From Ignavibacteria bacterium (GTDB lineage Bacteria; Bacteroidota; Ignavibacteria; Kapaibacteriales; UBA961): a DNA stretch of 64,000 nt. A model generated the notes under the pieces. That model was not told the origin of the DNA, did no database searches, and saw only the letters and a list, made by a program, of their open reading frames with translations. The stretch lies in contig VGWD01000004.1 in the NCBI GenBank assembly GCA_016873735.1, positions 1-64,000 of the forward strand, written 5' to 3'. The translations under genes and the position numbers were made by a program. Positions 40,470 to 51,031 of this stretch are shown in pieces. Positions within the stretch are counted from its first letter, which is position 1. Every line of letters starts with the position of its first letter.

Positions 40470-43400
40470 TTATCTTGCTACTACTACATTTCTGATGACT
40501 ACATCATTTCCAATTGTCAACTTAACAGTATAGACGCCGGGGGCAACAGGTGAACCATTGCTGTATCTTGTATTCCAAGAAACATTGGATGTTCCAACAC
40601 CGAGGTCTGCATTGAATGTGTTGACAATATTTCCGAGAAGGTCAAACACTTGAACAGATACATTCTCTCTTGAAGAGGTGATTGCAAAGTTCACTGTTTC
40701 ATTTGCCGGATTTGGATTTGCTTCTGATACCAAAGACTGACCCATCACTGAAGTTGGTTGATCTTCATTTACATTACTTGCATGATCATAAAGAATCACG
40801 AAAGAATTGATGAAGTCAGGCTTGATTGTAATCTTGAAGTCATCGCCTGTTGCTTCTGCATCGATCAAGGCGTTTTTCTTACCTGTACCGGTTGCCATGT
40901 CATACTGGAAGTAGTCGAATGAACCACCATCCATAATTCTCCATGAACCACCGCTTGGATTGCGTCTTGAATCAGTGCGTGAAGGAACAGTAGACATCTT
41001 CCATGTCAAGGTAATCGGTGTTGCCGGAGATGTGTTTCCGAGCTCCGCACCTGACTGGAAGCGTGCTTTATACATTGTAGTTGACTTATCACCACTTACC
41101 GCTGTCGGGAAGATATTGCGATGAATACCATTTGTTTTGATGATCGTCCAGCGAGCATCGAAAACATCCGTTGGTGGGAATGGAGGAAGTTCAAATTCAC
41201 AATAATTTGCATCAAGTTTGCCTGCATCTGGTTCTTTTTCACCGGTTGTAGCATTTCTTGCTGTACCGAATGAAAGATCCTGATATGCACCTGCATTGTT
41301 TTGAACACGAATTATTGTCACAAAATCAGTTACATCAGAAACATTCACTTTGAATGTGTAGTAAGTTTGATCTGTGCCATCATCTGCTTTGATACGGATA
41401 GTTACTTTACCATCTGTGATCAAGTTTGAAGGTATGTTCAAAGGACCATTTGACTTGATTGTAATCTTATTGTTAAGCGCTGCTGCTGAATCAGGTTTTG
41501 AACCATTGATAACTGATGGCTCAAGTGTCAAATTGCCGATCGGAGGATCGATTGAAACTGTAATTGATTCTTTTGCTTCACTTGGAGTCTCACGAAGCAA
41601 ATCAATATCACCAACCATGATCGAATCTTCATAAGATTCACCATTCGCGATGCAACGAATTGCAGGGGATGTAATGGTTCTTGGTTTATGATTTGTTTCT
41701 TCTACTTCAAGATTGATAACGCGAAGGTCTGTCAATCCACCTGCATCGGTGATGAGAACTGTTACCTTCTCTGCACCTGCTCCGATCCGTGGAGCATCTT
41801 TAACGCCGGGTGTACCATAGAGAAGACCGCTCTTAGGATTGATCTTCAACCATTTTGGTGTTGTTTTGACATTTGTTAGATCCCATACACCTGCTTCCGC
41901 AAAACATGGATCCTTAGGAACTGATGGTCTTGCTTCATCTGTATAAATCAGTTCGAATGTTTGTGTCTGACCGAAGTTAGGATCAAAGTATTCGATTCTC
42001 TTTGTGAAGTCCAACAATGCAGGATTGTAATCCAAATCTTCTTTCGCTTTTGGCAGACTTGTTGTTCTGATTTCCGGCGAAACATTGATAAAGATACGCT
42101 TAGTCAAATATGACACACCGCTATGGCCATCATTTACAACGATTGTGATTGTAGTGTCTGTATTCAATCCACCGTTTACTCTTGCTACAGCATCTTTTGG
42201 TGTGAGCATTGTAATTGCTTGAGCTCTTTGAACTCTTGCATTTAAATGACCCAATGTCGTAAAGTCAAAACCAAATGAACTTGGTTGACCTGTTGCTGTA
42301 AACAAATATGAATCTGCCATCCAGGATGGTTTGGTTTGTGACAATTCATCTGTCGCTAAATCATCGCTTGGACGAATTGCTTTTGATTCAAATGAGTATG
42401 ATGTGCGACCGTAACGGAAGTCCCAGCCTTCTGCAATAGATGCTAGATCTTCTGCTTCGTCATCTGTTTCAAAGTCAACGAAGAATCTCAATGAGTCTGT
42501 TACGTTTGCTACGAATAAGTTTTGGCTAGCACCTGCTGCAGCACATGTAGCACTTGTAAGCAATGTTGGTTTGAATACCGGAGCACTGTCAATCACATGG
42601 ATTGAGAAGCGATAGGTAATTCTTGTTGCATTGCCAAAGTCTACTGTATCCTGATTTGCAAAACGTGCATTTTCAGAATCATATGATTGTGCATGATAAT
42701 ATGATGGGTACAAGTATATGAACTTGGATACTACATTCTTTGTGAATGCTGCTTCTAGTTCTGCACCTGACAATGATGTTCCCATCAATGCATTCTTTGC
42801 TGCATCGGTAAGATTCAATGCTCTGATTGCATCTGTACCTCTGAAGTTAGGTGCCCAGTTTTGTGCTGTAACTTGTACATATTCACCACCTGGTACCACA
42901 TATGGATTCGATGGCTTACCGAACAATGCGATACGGCCTGTTGCACCATAATATGGATGTGTATTTGCAAGTTCATTTGTCCATACAGTATCTGCTTTCA
43001 ACCAACGGCGAATACCTGTAAGTTTTGTATTTGGATCTGTATCAGGTGTAAATGTTCCATTTCCATTTAGGAATAATGGTGTCCATGTGTACTCGAGTTG
43101 TGTGAAGATATTATTATCTATATTTCTCAAGTTCATTGCCCAACGTGGATCATACATCTTGTTTGAGTCAATAGCTGTGATAACAAAGATTGTATCACGA
43201 CCGATTTTTTGACCTGCTGTAGATGCACGGTTATAGCTTATATCTTCATTAACAAAAACTTTGTCTTTGAACGATGTGAAGAACAATGGATTAACATTTG
43301 GATTAGCAACGCTTACTGCACTTCCTGTCCAAACCGGACCTGGAACTGAACCGTTGATGCGGAATGAGATACCTTTGTTGATAGCTTCATTCACTCCTTC

Positions 43401-46400
43401 TCTCCAAAGAACTGAACGTGAAACAACACGAATATAGTCGCCTGGGCGGACAGGCAATGAGTTGTAGTTTTCACCAGCATAATATGTTACTGCACCGTTT
43501 GGAATGGAAGCAGGCAATGATGCGCGGTTGACATACGTTACTCTGTCTCCACCATAATTATGTGTTCTGTCATCATCAAGTTGCATTTCCCATCTTCTGC
43601 TTCCAAGAGCTGCACTGTCTTCTGAAACAGGATTGTCAGCAATGAAAGGAAGAAGTGAATTTGTTCCACCATAGTTTACCAAACCTTCATAGAAGCGGCG
43701 AACGCGTGATGTTGTACCTGTTCTTTCTGCTGAGTCAGCAACAAAATCAACACGACCACGGAGATATTCACGAGGATATGCACCGTCATTGTCTGTTGTT
43801 TGTTCATCTGTCATCTGCTTCATGTTGACACGTACATAATCACCGGTAGAGTCATTGATAACAAAGAATACTGATTCATTCAATACCAATGGATCATCGT
43901 TATTTGTGTTGATGTCTTCACCATTATACTGAGCTCTCGACTCAAGGAACAATGGATATCCAATTGGATGTGTGAATTCGCCTGTTCTGTGATCGATTGC
44001 AAATTCACCTTGAAGCTTGCGCAATTCTTTCCAAAGAAGATTCACACCACCATTTTCATAATTGGCAGAATCTGTCGCAAATGGATCGCGAAGCATTCTA
44101 CGAACTACTTTTCCTGATGATTGAGTAGCACTCAAAGGATATGATCTGAGTTTTGGAGGAATACCAACTGCAAAGTCTTCAATTGGTGATCTTCTACGAA
44201 CTGAATAATCTGCTGTCTTGATGTCTGTCCCTTTATCGAACATGTCATATACCATACCTGACATCAACAATGTATCAGGTATGTCAGTGGCTTTGATTGG
44301 CTTATAATTATAATCCAATCCTGGTCGACCTTGTGAGTTTGTCGCATTGTAAACGAAAGGACCTTGCTGGGTTGACTGTTCATCTGTATATGATGCTCTA
44401 TTTATAAAGCGAAGATGCGTATTACCATTTCCGCGTACAAAGAATGTTTCTTGTATCGCACCATTTGCAAAGCCTGGCTGAGCAGTTGGAAGGATTGTTG
44501 AAACATTTGCTTCAGTGCGGCCCCAGTAATTACCACGGAGTGTATCAACTCCACCATTACCGGTACCATAACCACCTGCCAATACACCTTTTGTATTTGG
44601 TGCATCAGGAAGACGAATCAAGAAACGTGCATCATTGCTATGAATAGCATTACCTGCTTCATGATAGCTTCTGAAAGGAATTGGACCAACGATTTCACCA
44701 TAAAGAACTGCACCTGCGAGATCGCTTGATGCTAGATTCTTCCCAGATACAAGTGGACCTTCAATAAGATTTTGCGATCTTCCAATCTTAGAATGAGCAA
44801 CGTTTCCTGTGATTAATGAGTGTTTGAAAACAAGTGCCAGTGCATAGTTGTCAGAGTAAACGGCCGCACCGGTAAATGCTTGATTGTTCTGAATACGAAC
44901 GCGGTTGAACAAGATGGTATCTTTTCTGAAGAATCTATCTTTTACAACACTGTCGAGGATATAAATCGCACCACCAAGACCAATACCGTTTTCACGAAGT
45001 CCAGAAGGTGAAGGATTTGTGACATAACCTGGATGATAGCGCTTGACATCAATTATGTTTTCGCCGATTTGCGATGTACCTGAACCCATCAAACGTTCAT
45101 CAGGATTGATATCTGCATTATTATTAATGAATCTTGTCAACATACGTACATCTGCAGGTACTGCAGCAACTTTTTTGTTGTTGAACATTGAATCATTTGA
45201 AACAAATGTTCCAATTTTGATTGTTCCATCTGCTTCAACTGTAAAGTTATCAGCATCTGAAATAAACATGCGGTCAGATGATGTCAATGGATTGATCATT
45301 GCAATCGCTCCACCTGAACCATTGATAACACTATTGTTTTCGAACAATGTACCTTTAACAAGGTTGAGATCAGCATTCAATGAATATAGAGCTCCACCGC
45401 CACGTACAAACTTCTTTTCTTCTACTGTAGGGTTGATGCCGATCGCACCTACACTATTATTGCGGAAATCACTACGTACGATTCTTACAACTCTCTGCCA
45501 TGCCGGAACAGGTGGCTCAATGCTTGGCAAATGAATTGCAATCGCTCCACCGGAGAATCCTGCGGTGTTTCTGAGATAGTTGATGCTGAATCCTGGTCCA
45601 TATGATTGTGCCAAAGGCAAGTCATTAATGAAACCACCGGCGCCATATGAAGTCATGTTACGCTTTGTATAAATTGCACCACCATGAGCGATAGCTTTAT
45701 TGTCTTCGAAATCAATTCTACGACCATAATCTCTGATTCTAGGGAATCTTGAGTCAGAACCACCAACGATTGGTGAAGGACGTGGATCGGTATTACCATC
45801 AACATAGATAGCTCCACCTGAACTCGCTCTATTGTTCTTGAATTTTGTTCCCTGAACTGAGCTACCGCGGATCTGCAAACGACCATAAGTATTCTCATGG
45901 AAGATAGCTCCACCCAATGCATAATCTGCATTGTTTTTTGGAGACAAGAATGGTGTTTCCGCTGAGTTGTTTTCAAACTCACCATTGATGACCATTGATG
46001 TAAATGCACCAATGTACAATCCACCACCACGAGCACCGCGTGAACTTAATCTATCTTGAAGATTCAAAACTTTGTTGTTAACGAACTTTACATAGTCTTT
46101 CTCACCAAAACGGATTTTATCATTCAAAGGATTTAGTGTATTGATACGAATTGAGTCGTTTACACCAAGACCAATTTCGAGTCTTCTGTATTCATCATCA
46201 AAACGTCCACCAATATACATAGCGCCACCCCATGCCTGGTTTTTCCAGTCTGTGGGTTGTCCATCTGTTGAATCTACTTTTACTCTTTTGACTGTATTAT
46301 CGGCAAGAATTTGACGTCCACCAACTGTCACTGTATCTACATAAGCAACAAGTGTGCGGTTATTGTCAAATGTTAAACGACGAATACGGCCAAGATAAAC

Positions 46401-47588
46401 CGCGATACGTGGATCGTCTACTGATTGACGACGTGCATCATTTCTTGAAACCAATGGCTCACTTGAAGGAGCGCCATCTGTGTCAAGCATGTCCAAAACA
46501 ACAATGCTGTCATTCTCACGAACAACAGATCCATCAGCATTTGTGATGTTAGGATTTTTGTCTGATTGATAGAATGTCAAACCCAAACCTGCTGTATCCG
46601 GATATGTACCTCTTCCATAAGGTGCCTGCACCATTTGAAGAGCTCCTCCACGGAAACGAGCCATATTGTTTAGGAATCTACAGTCAACCAACCATGTACG
46701 AACGGAGAATGATGTCAATGCACCACCAGATCCATTTGTCCACTTGAGTGTTTCTTTGTTCAAGACGATTGTGGAGTTTTTCAAAGCACCGGACAAACCG
46801 AGTGTATCATAGTAGAAACGATTGTCTACTGTGGTATCCTTACGGAAATCTTTGAAAGCCACATTTCTAAAATATGCTGCACGAGCGCCCGGCAATACAA
46901 TGATATGTCCCCATTCACGAGAATAATCATTCACAGCTTGACCGCGGAAAACGATCTCTGACCGTGTGATGTTAGGTGAGTTTCCGCCTTTTCTCTTCCA
47001 AGGTTGGAAGCGAACGACATCATCGTTCTCGAACAAGCGTGATGCCATGAACATGATGGCGCGCTCTGGAGAGATAACGCGACCACCTGCAATTGCTCCC
47101 CTTTCCGGAGTATCATTGGTATTGCTCAAATTCGAAACCCCGGTTACATTACCAGATGCATTCTCATTTAGTGTCACGTTAAAAATCACATTGCGCTTAC
47201 CATCCGCAATGCTCAACTCTGGTTTTGTGCCGATTGAAACAACACTATTACCCGTGTAATATGGGCTGTCGTTAAAATCAACACCTACCGCTGGAGCCAC
47301 AGGGTTGTATGTGGCCGACATATCACCGTCGGCAATGATACGGCCACCGACAGAGTCGATCATCCTTCCATTGTCCAAAAACACAACTTCAGTTCCCGGC
47401 TCAATAAGCAGTGTACCGGCAATCATAAGAGTACCGTTGATCTGATAAATAGAGTCCTTCAAGAAGATGCGCACATCATTCGGCGCAATTCTTCCGGAAA
47501 CTTGTACGCGCGGCTTTTGCGCATAACTGGTGCCAGCCATAAGCAATAAAGCGAATAGCATGGTACCCAGACGAAGCAAACGTCGCAT
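40470..47588 (-). CDS. Giant T9SS type-A surface protein (about 2372 aa) with Pmp-like beta-helix repeats and Ig-like modules
   Basis: Recurrent GGA(I/L) and FxxN-type motifs (GGAIYVDG, FEDNKAIAHGGAIYTK, GGGALYSLN, FENNSVINGSGGAIAM); Ig-like WLKINPKSGLLYGTPG; T9SS CTD. Start 47588 after GGAGG (track 47648). Confidence 0.88.
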   Translation of the reverse strand: MRRLLRLGTMLFALLLMAGTSYAQKPRVQVSGRIAPNDVRIFLKDSIYQINGTLMIAGTLLIEPGTEVVFLDNGRMIDSVGGRIIADGDMSATYNPVAPAVGVDFNDSPYYTGNSVVSIGTKPELSIADGKRNVIFNVTLNENASGNVTGVSNLSNTNDTPERGAIAGGRVISPERAIMFMASRLFENDDVVRFQPWKRKGGNSPNITRSEIVFRGQAVNDYSREWGHIIVLPGARAAYFRNVAFKDFRKDTTVDNRFYYDTLGLSGALKNSTIVLNKETLKWTNGSGGALTSFSVRTWLVDCRFLNNMARFRGGALQMVQAPYGRGTYPDTAGLGLTFYQSDKNPNITNADGSVVRENDSIVVLDMLDTDGAPSSEPLVSRNDARRQSVDDPRIAVYLGRIRRLTFDNNRTLVAYVDTVTVGGRQILADNTVKRVKVDSTDGQPTDWKNQAWGGAMYIGGRFDDEYRRLEIGLGVNDSIRINTLNPLNDKIRFGEKDYVKFVNNKVLNLQDRLSSRGARGGGLYIGAFTSMVINGEFENNSAETPFLSPKNNADYALGGAIFHENTYGRLQIRGSSVQGTKFKNNRASSGGAIYVDGNTDPRPSPIVGGSDSRFPRIRDYGRRIDFEDNKAIAHGGAIYTKRNMTSYGAGGFINDLPLAQSYGPGFSINYLRNTAGFSGGAIAIHLPSIEPPVPAWQRVVRIVRSDFRNNSVGAIGINPTVEEKKFVRGGGALYSLNADLNLVKGTLFENNSVINGSGGAIAMINPLTSSDRMFISDADNFTVEADGTIKIGTFVSNDSMFNNKKVAAVPADVRMLTRFINNNADINPDERLMGSGTSQIGENIIDVKRYHPGYVTNPSPSGLRENGIGLGGAIYILDSVVKDRFFRKDTILFNRVRIQNNQAFTGAAVYSDNYALALVFKHSLITGNVAHSKIGRSQNLIEGPLVSGKNLASSDLAGAVLYGEIVGPIPFRSYHEAGNAIHSNDARFLIRLPDAPNTKGVLAGGYGTGNGGVDTLRGNYWGRTEANVSTILPTAQPGFANGAIQETFFVRGNGNTHLRFINRASYTDEQSTQQGPFVYNATNSQGRPGLDYNYKPIKATDIPDTLLMSGMVYDMFDKGTDIKTADYSVRRRSPIEDFAVGIPPKLRSYPLSATQSSGKVVRRMLRDPFATDSANYENGGVNLLWKELRKLQGEFAIDHRTGEFTHPIGYPLFLESRAQYNGEDINTNNDDPLVLNESVFFVINDSTGDYVRVNMKQMTDEQTTDNDGAYPREYLRGRVDFVADSAERTGTTSRVRRFYEGLVNYGGTNSLLPFIADNPVSEDSAALGSRRWEMQLDDDRTHNYGGDRVTYVNRASLPASIPNGAVTYYAGENYNSLPVRPGDYIRVVSRSVLWREGVNEAINKGISFRINGSVPGPVWTGSAVSVANPNVNPLFFTSFKDKVFVNEDISYNRASTAGQKIGRDTIFVITAIDSNKMYDPRWAMNLRNIDNNIFTQLEYTWTPLFLNGNGTFTPDTDPNTKLTGIRRWLKADTVWTNELANTHPYYGATGRIALFGKPSNPYVVPGGEYVQVTAQNWAPNFRGTDAIRALNLTDAAKNALMGTSLSGAELEAAFTKNVVSKFIYLYPSYYHAQSYDSENARFANQDTVDFGNATRITYRFSIHVIDSAPVFKPTLLTSATCAAAGASQNLFVANVTDSLRFFVDFETDDEAEDLASIAEGWDFRYGRTSYSFESKAIRPSDDLATDELSQTKPSWMADSYLFTATGQPSSFGFDFTTLGHLNARVQRAQAITMLTPKDAVARVNGGLNTDTTITIVVNDGHSGVSYLTKRIFINVSPEIRTTSLPKAKEDLDYNPALLDFTKRIEYFDPNFGQTQTFELIYTDEARPSVPKDPCFAEAGVWDLTNVKTTPKWLKINPKSGLLYGTPGVKDAPRIGAGAEKVTVLITDAGGLTDLRVINLEVEETNHKPRTITSPAIRCIANGESYEDSIMVGDIDLLRETPSEAKESITVSIDPPIGNLTLEPSVINGSKPDSAAALNNKITIKSNGPLNIPSNLITDGKVTIRIKADDGTDQTYYTFKVNVSDVTDFVTIIRVQNNAGAYQDLSFGTARNATTGEKEPDAGKLDANYCEFELPPFPPTDVFDARWTIIKTNGIHRNIFPTAVSGDKSTTMYKARFQSGAELGNTSPATPITLTWKMSTVPSRTDSRRNPSGGSWRIMDGGSFDYFQYDMATGTGKKNALIDAEATGDDFKITIKPDFINSFVILYDHASNVNEDQPTSVMGQSLVSEANPNPANETVNFAITSSRENVSVQVFDLLGNIVNTFNADLGVGTSNVSWNTRYSNGSPVAPGVYTVKLTIGNDVVIRNVVVAR

Positions 47589-47687
47589 AATACCTCCGTT
47601 TGTTAAATAATACTTTAAAACTGTATTGTATTTGTCATTTTTTGTCATAATTCAATCGTATAGACACTAATATCAGGTTAATTTAAA

Positions 47688-48413
47688 TCAATTTTCGTGC
47701 CAACCAAGGCGGGCCAAGCCCATTTTTGCCTCATTGGTATAATCAGAGCCGGAATTCTTTGCAACAAGACCCTTCATGACTGTTATTGCTTTTTCTTTTG
47801 CAGTGCCCGAACCACCGGCCGATGCCTTCTCATAGTTCAAAGCCGCGAACAATGCATAACGCTCATATAATGGACTATCTTTTGCACCTGCAGCAGCTTC
47901 ATATAATGTAGCTGCTTCTTCATAATTCTTCATTTCTTCATTGCATGCTGCCAATCCTGCCTTTCCACCTGCGCTGACAGTTTGATCGTCGCTTCCGGCC
48001 GCAGATTCAAAATATGGCATTGCTTCGGAATATTTGCCAATATTCAAAAGTGAAGTGCCTGCATACAAAGCAGAGAATGCACCTGCAGGCGTACCACCAT
48101 ATTCACTCACGATTGCCTTCAATCCTATGACCTTTCCACCACGAATTGAACGAGCAGGATCGCCATCCAGAGCTTTTTGGAATTGACCAGTCTCATAATA
48201 CGATGATATTCTAGACAGTGCAGTCATGGCTTCTTCATTCGTTGTTTCCTGCATTCCGGAATAAAAATAATATCCGAAACCTATCGCAAGAATACCCACC
48301 AACACATATCCAAACATCTTAAGCTTGGCAATCAATGCATCTTGCTCAGGAATTTCTTCTCTCACATTCCAACCATTTTCGGTTGTTTCGATTGTTGATT
48401 CAATTTCTGACAT
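47688..48413 (-). CDS. Membrane-anchored TPR protein
   Basis: Single TM segment (MFGYVLVGILAIGFGYYFY) followed by TPR-like helical repeats (NIGKYSEAMPYFESAAG; EEMKNYEEAATLYEAAAG). Confidence 0.8.
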   Translation of the reverse strand: MSEIESTIETTENGWNVREEIPEQDALIAKLKMFGYVLVGILAIGFGYYFYSGMQETTNEEAMTALSRISSYYETGQFQKALDGDPARSIRGGKVIGLKAIVSEYGGTPAGAFSALYAGTSLLNIGKYSEAMPYFESAAGSDDQTVSAGGKAGLAACNEEMKNYEEAATLYEAAAGAKDSPLYERYALFAALNYEKASAGGSGTAKEKAITVMKGLVAKNSGSDYTNEAKMGLARLGWHEN

Positions 48414-48448
48414 AATATCGTAAAGCTTTTGAATTCATATTGTTACTG

Positions 48449-48522
48449 CGCGCCCGAAGGGAGTCGAACCCCTAACCTTTGGAACCGGAATCCAATGCTC
48501 TATCCGGTTGAGCTACGAGCGC
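48449..48522 (-). tRNA. tRNA-Arg, anticodon CCG
   Basis: Cloverleaf GCGCTCG-TA-GCTC..GAGC-A-TTGGA-TTCCGGT-TCCAA-..-GGTTCGACTCC-..-CGGGCGC; CCA not encoded. Confidence 0.95.
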
Positions 48523-48714
48523 AACATACTAAACAGACTCCTAGTAGTCGGGCAAATATATGTTTTTTGGTGGATAATACAACGAAATTTAATGCAGCAA
48601 GTTTTGAGTTGTGATTTCACCCTGAAAAAAATGTTGATTGTGGAAAAAAGTGTCAGATTTATTTCACAGTGTGAGATACCTTTCCCTATTCCTTCATCAC
48701 ATCTTCTTTAGACG

Positions 48715-48747
48715 AAAAAAGCCCGACCCAATTAAAAGACAGGCTTT
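48715..48747 (-). terminator. Rho-independent terminator downstream of the E1 dehydrogenase gene
   Basis: Stem AAAGCCTG / CGGGCTTT (U-G wobble) then T-run on the minus strand. Confidence 0.7.
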
Positions 48748-48764
48748 ACTATATGGCTTTTTCT

Positions 48765-50990
48765 TTAATAATTCGCGGTTTTTACAATTTCGTTTTTGAT
48801 ATCGGCAAGATTTAACAGAATTGCCGCTTCAAGTGATTTGGCAAAGCCGACCGGAACATCCTTGCTTGCCACTCTGCCTACCGGTGCATCAAGAATTGAG
48901 AAAAGCTCTGAAGTGATGCTTGCCGAAATTTCTCCTCCGATTCCACCTGACAAATAATGCTCATGCGCAATGACAACCCTATTTGTCTTTCGCACAGATT
49001 GAAATACGGTAGTTCTATCCCATGGTTTGAGTGATCGTAAATCAATCACTTCACATGAGATACCTTGCTCGGCAAATAATTCATCAGCCGCTTTCATTGC
49101 CATGTGAATTGTATTGCCATAAGATATTAATGTTACATCGGTGCCTTGACGACGAATTCTTGCTTTACCGAATGGCACGATGAAATCATCTCCGGGAAGT
49201 GATGTTGAGCTTGGTCTGTAATTGTAAAGAAACTTCGGCTCAAGAAACATTGTCACACCACGTGATCGGATGGAATTACGCATGAGTCCAATCGCATCGT
49301 CTGCGAATGCGGGGCAAACAACTCTGATTCCGGGTATCGCTGCCAAGAGTGCATCAAGATTTTGAGAATGATATAATCCGCCTTGAATATATCCACCACT
49401 GGCTAGACGAATCGTGATATTGGGAGAGAATTGTCCGCGATTTCTCCAATAGTCATGAGAACATTCAATCAATTGCTCCATTGCAGGCCAAAAATAATCA
49501 GCGAATTCAGCGCCTTCGACAACCACGCGAATATCATCGCGATATCTCGAGAATCCATTTGCAGTTCCTACGATATAATCTTCGGCAATCGGAGCATTGA
49601 AAATTCGATCATTTCCGAATTCATCCAACATGCCTTTGGGAACATTGAAAATTCCTTGCTTATTCACCGAAGCAACATCTTGACCCCACAAATAGGTATG
49701 TGGATTTTTTTGGAACTCCTGCTTCATCGCAATATTGATTCCTTCACGGAATGTATACTGCTGAGCATCAGGATCATTAACAAAATTATATTCCGAACGA
49801 TCGTCATAACCTACTGCATCTTCCGGCATCAGATAATCAAGATAACTCGAGCCAGATGGATCGGGCGCTATTTCGGCTATGTCTGCGGCTGCAAAAATCG
49901 CCTGCTTGTTTTCTTCTTCGATGGCAAGCAATTCCTTCTCTGTTGCTAGCTTCTTTGCTAGTATCGCATTCCTGAAAGCAGGAAGTGGATCTCTTTCTTT
50001 CATTTCCTGAATTTCTTCCGGTGTGCGATACAATTCATGATTATCGGAATTGGAATGAGAACCTATGCGGTCGCAATCTGCATGTAGAAATACAGGACCC
50101 GCACCGGACAATGCATAATCACGTGCCTCCTTCAATGCACGATACGAATCAAACACATCGCGTCCATCACAATTGATGATCTTCAAGTGTTTGAATCCTG
50201 TGAAATTGTCAGAAACGACAAGGTTTGCTGTTTGCTCATGCAATGGAACCGATATTCCGAACTTATTATTCTGAATGACAAATATCACCGGTAATTTTTC
50301 ACGTGATGCACCATTCACAGCTTCATAGAAGTACCCTTCGGAACAGGCGGAATCACCTCCGGAATAATACACCACTTCATCGCCTTTGAATTTCTTCACT
50401 GCTCTTGCCAATCCCGCTGCATGCAATGAATGATTGCCTGTACATGATGAAACATTTTGTATGCCGATTGATGGTTTTGCGAAGTGATTGCTCATGTGAC
50501 GTCCACCACCTGCAACATCACCATCCTTGCTCAAGCCATTCAAAATGATTTCTTCAATCGTGATCCCACCGGAAAGGGAAGTCATCAAATCACGGTAATA
50601 AGGAAAGAGGTAATCTTTGTTCTGACGGAAGATTTGTCCGAGAGCTATTTGTATGCCGTCATGTCCGGCACATGGAGCATGATATGACCAACCTTTTGCC
50701 ATCTTCAAATACAAAGCAGCTTTCTCATCCAAGCGTCTACCAAGATGTTGCAATTTGTACCAAGACATGATGGTTTTCTTGTCGAACCCTTTCATGTCAA
50801 ATGTGCTGAACTGACCTTTCTTAACAGATGATTTTTTTGCTATGGGTTTGGCTATTGTCTTTTTCACAATAGCTTTTTTCTTCGAAGTAGGTGATGATTG
50901 CGTTTTTTTCGAAGCGACAGTTTTCGCTTGAACTTTTTTCGTGCTCGAGGTTTTCGACTTCATCTTGGATTTGGTGGCAGTCTTGGCCAT
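48765..50990 (-). CDS. Fused alpha/beta E1 component of a 2-oxo acid dehydrogenase (TPP-dependent), with Lys-rich N-terminal extension
   Basis: HAPCAGHDGIQIALG; VVYYSGGDSACSEGYFYEAVNGASREKLPVIFVIQNNKFGISVP; beta part NDPDAQQYTFREGINIAMKQEFQKNPHTYLWGQDV; HEHYLSGGIGGEI. Confidence 0.93.
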   Translation of the reverse strand: MAKTATKSKMKSKTSSTKKVQAKTVASKKTQSSPTSKKKAIVKKTIAKPIAKKSSVKKGQFSTFDMKGFDKKTIMSWYKLQHLGRRLDEKAALYLKMAKGWSYHAPCAGHDGIQIALGQIFRQNKDYLFPYYRDLMTSLSGGITIEEIILNGLSKDGDVAGGGRHMSNHFAKPSIGIQNVSSCTGNHSLHAAGLARAVKKFKGDEVVYYSGGDSACSEGYFYEAVNGASREKLPVIFVIQNNKFGISVPLHEQTANLVVSDNFTGFKHLKIINCDGRDVFDSYRALKEARDYALSGAGPVFLHADCDRIGSHSNSDNHELYRTPEEIQEMKERDPLPAFRNAILAKKLATEKELLAIEEENKQAIFAAADIAEIAPDPSGSSYLDYLMPEDAVGYDDRSEYNFVNDPDAQQYTFREGINIAMKQEFQKNPHTYLWGQDVASVNKQGIFNVPKGMLDEFGNDRIFNAPIAEDYIVGTANGFSRYRDDIRVVVEGAEFADYFWPAMEQLIECSHDYWRNRGQFSPNITIRLASGGYIQGGLYHSQNLDALLAAIPGIRVVCPAFADDAIGLMRNSIRSRGVTMFLEPKFLYNYRPSSTSLPGDDFIVPFGKARIRRQGTDVTLISYGNTIHMAMKAADELFAEQGISCEVIDLRSLKPWDRTTVFQSVRKTNRVVIAHEHYLSGGIGGEISASITSELFSILDAPVGRVASKDVPVGFAKSLEAAILLNLADIKNEIVKTANY

Positions 50991-51031
50991 ACTATTTTCT
51001 ATCCTGTATTTGAATTCTACATATTGTTCAA

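Noticed and set aside
40391-40470. Known riboswitch in the surface-gene leader
   Set aside because: Only one short hairpin; no conserved riboswitch core I recognise.
48523-48764. Coding gene between tRNA-Arg and the E1 gene
   Set aside because: Short plus-strand frames overlap the tRNA and terminator and lack protein-like composition.
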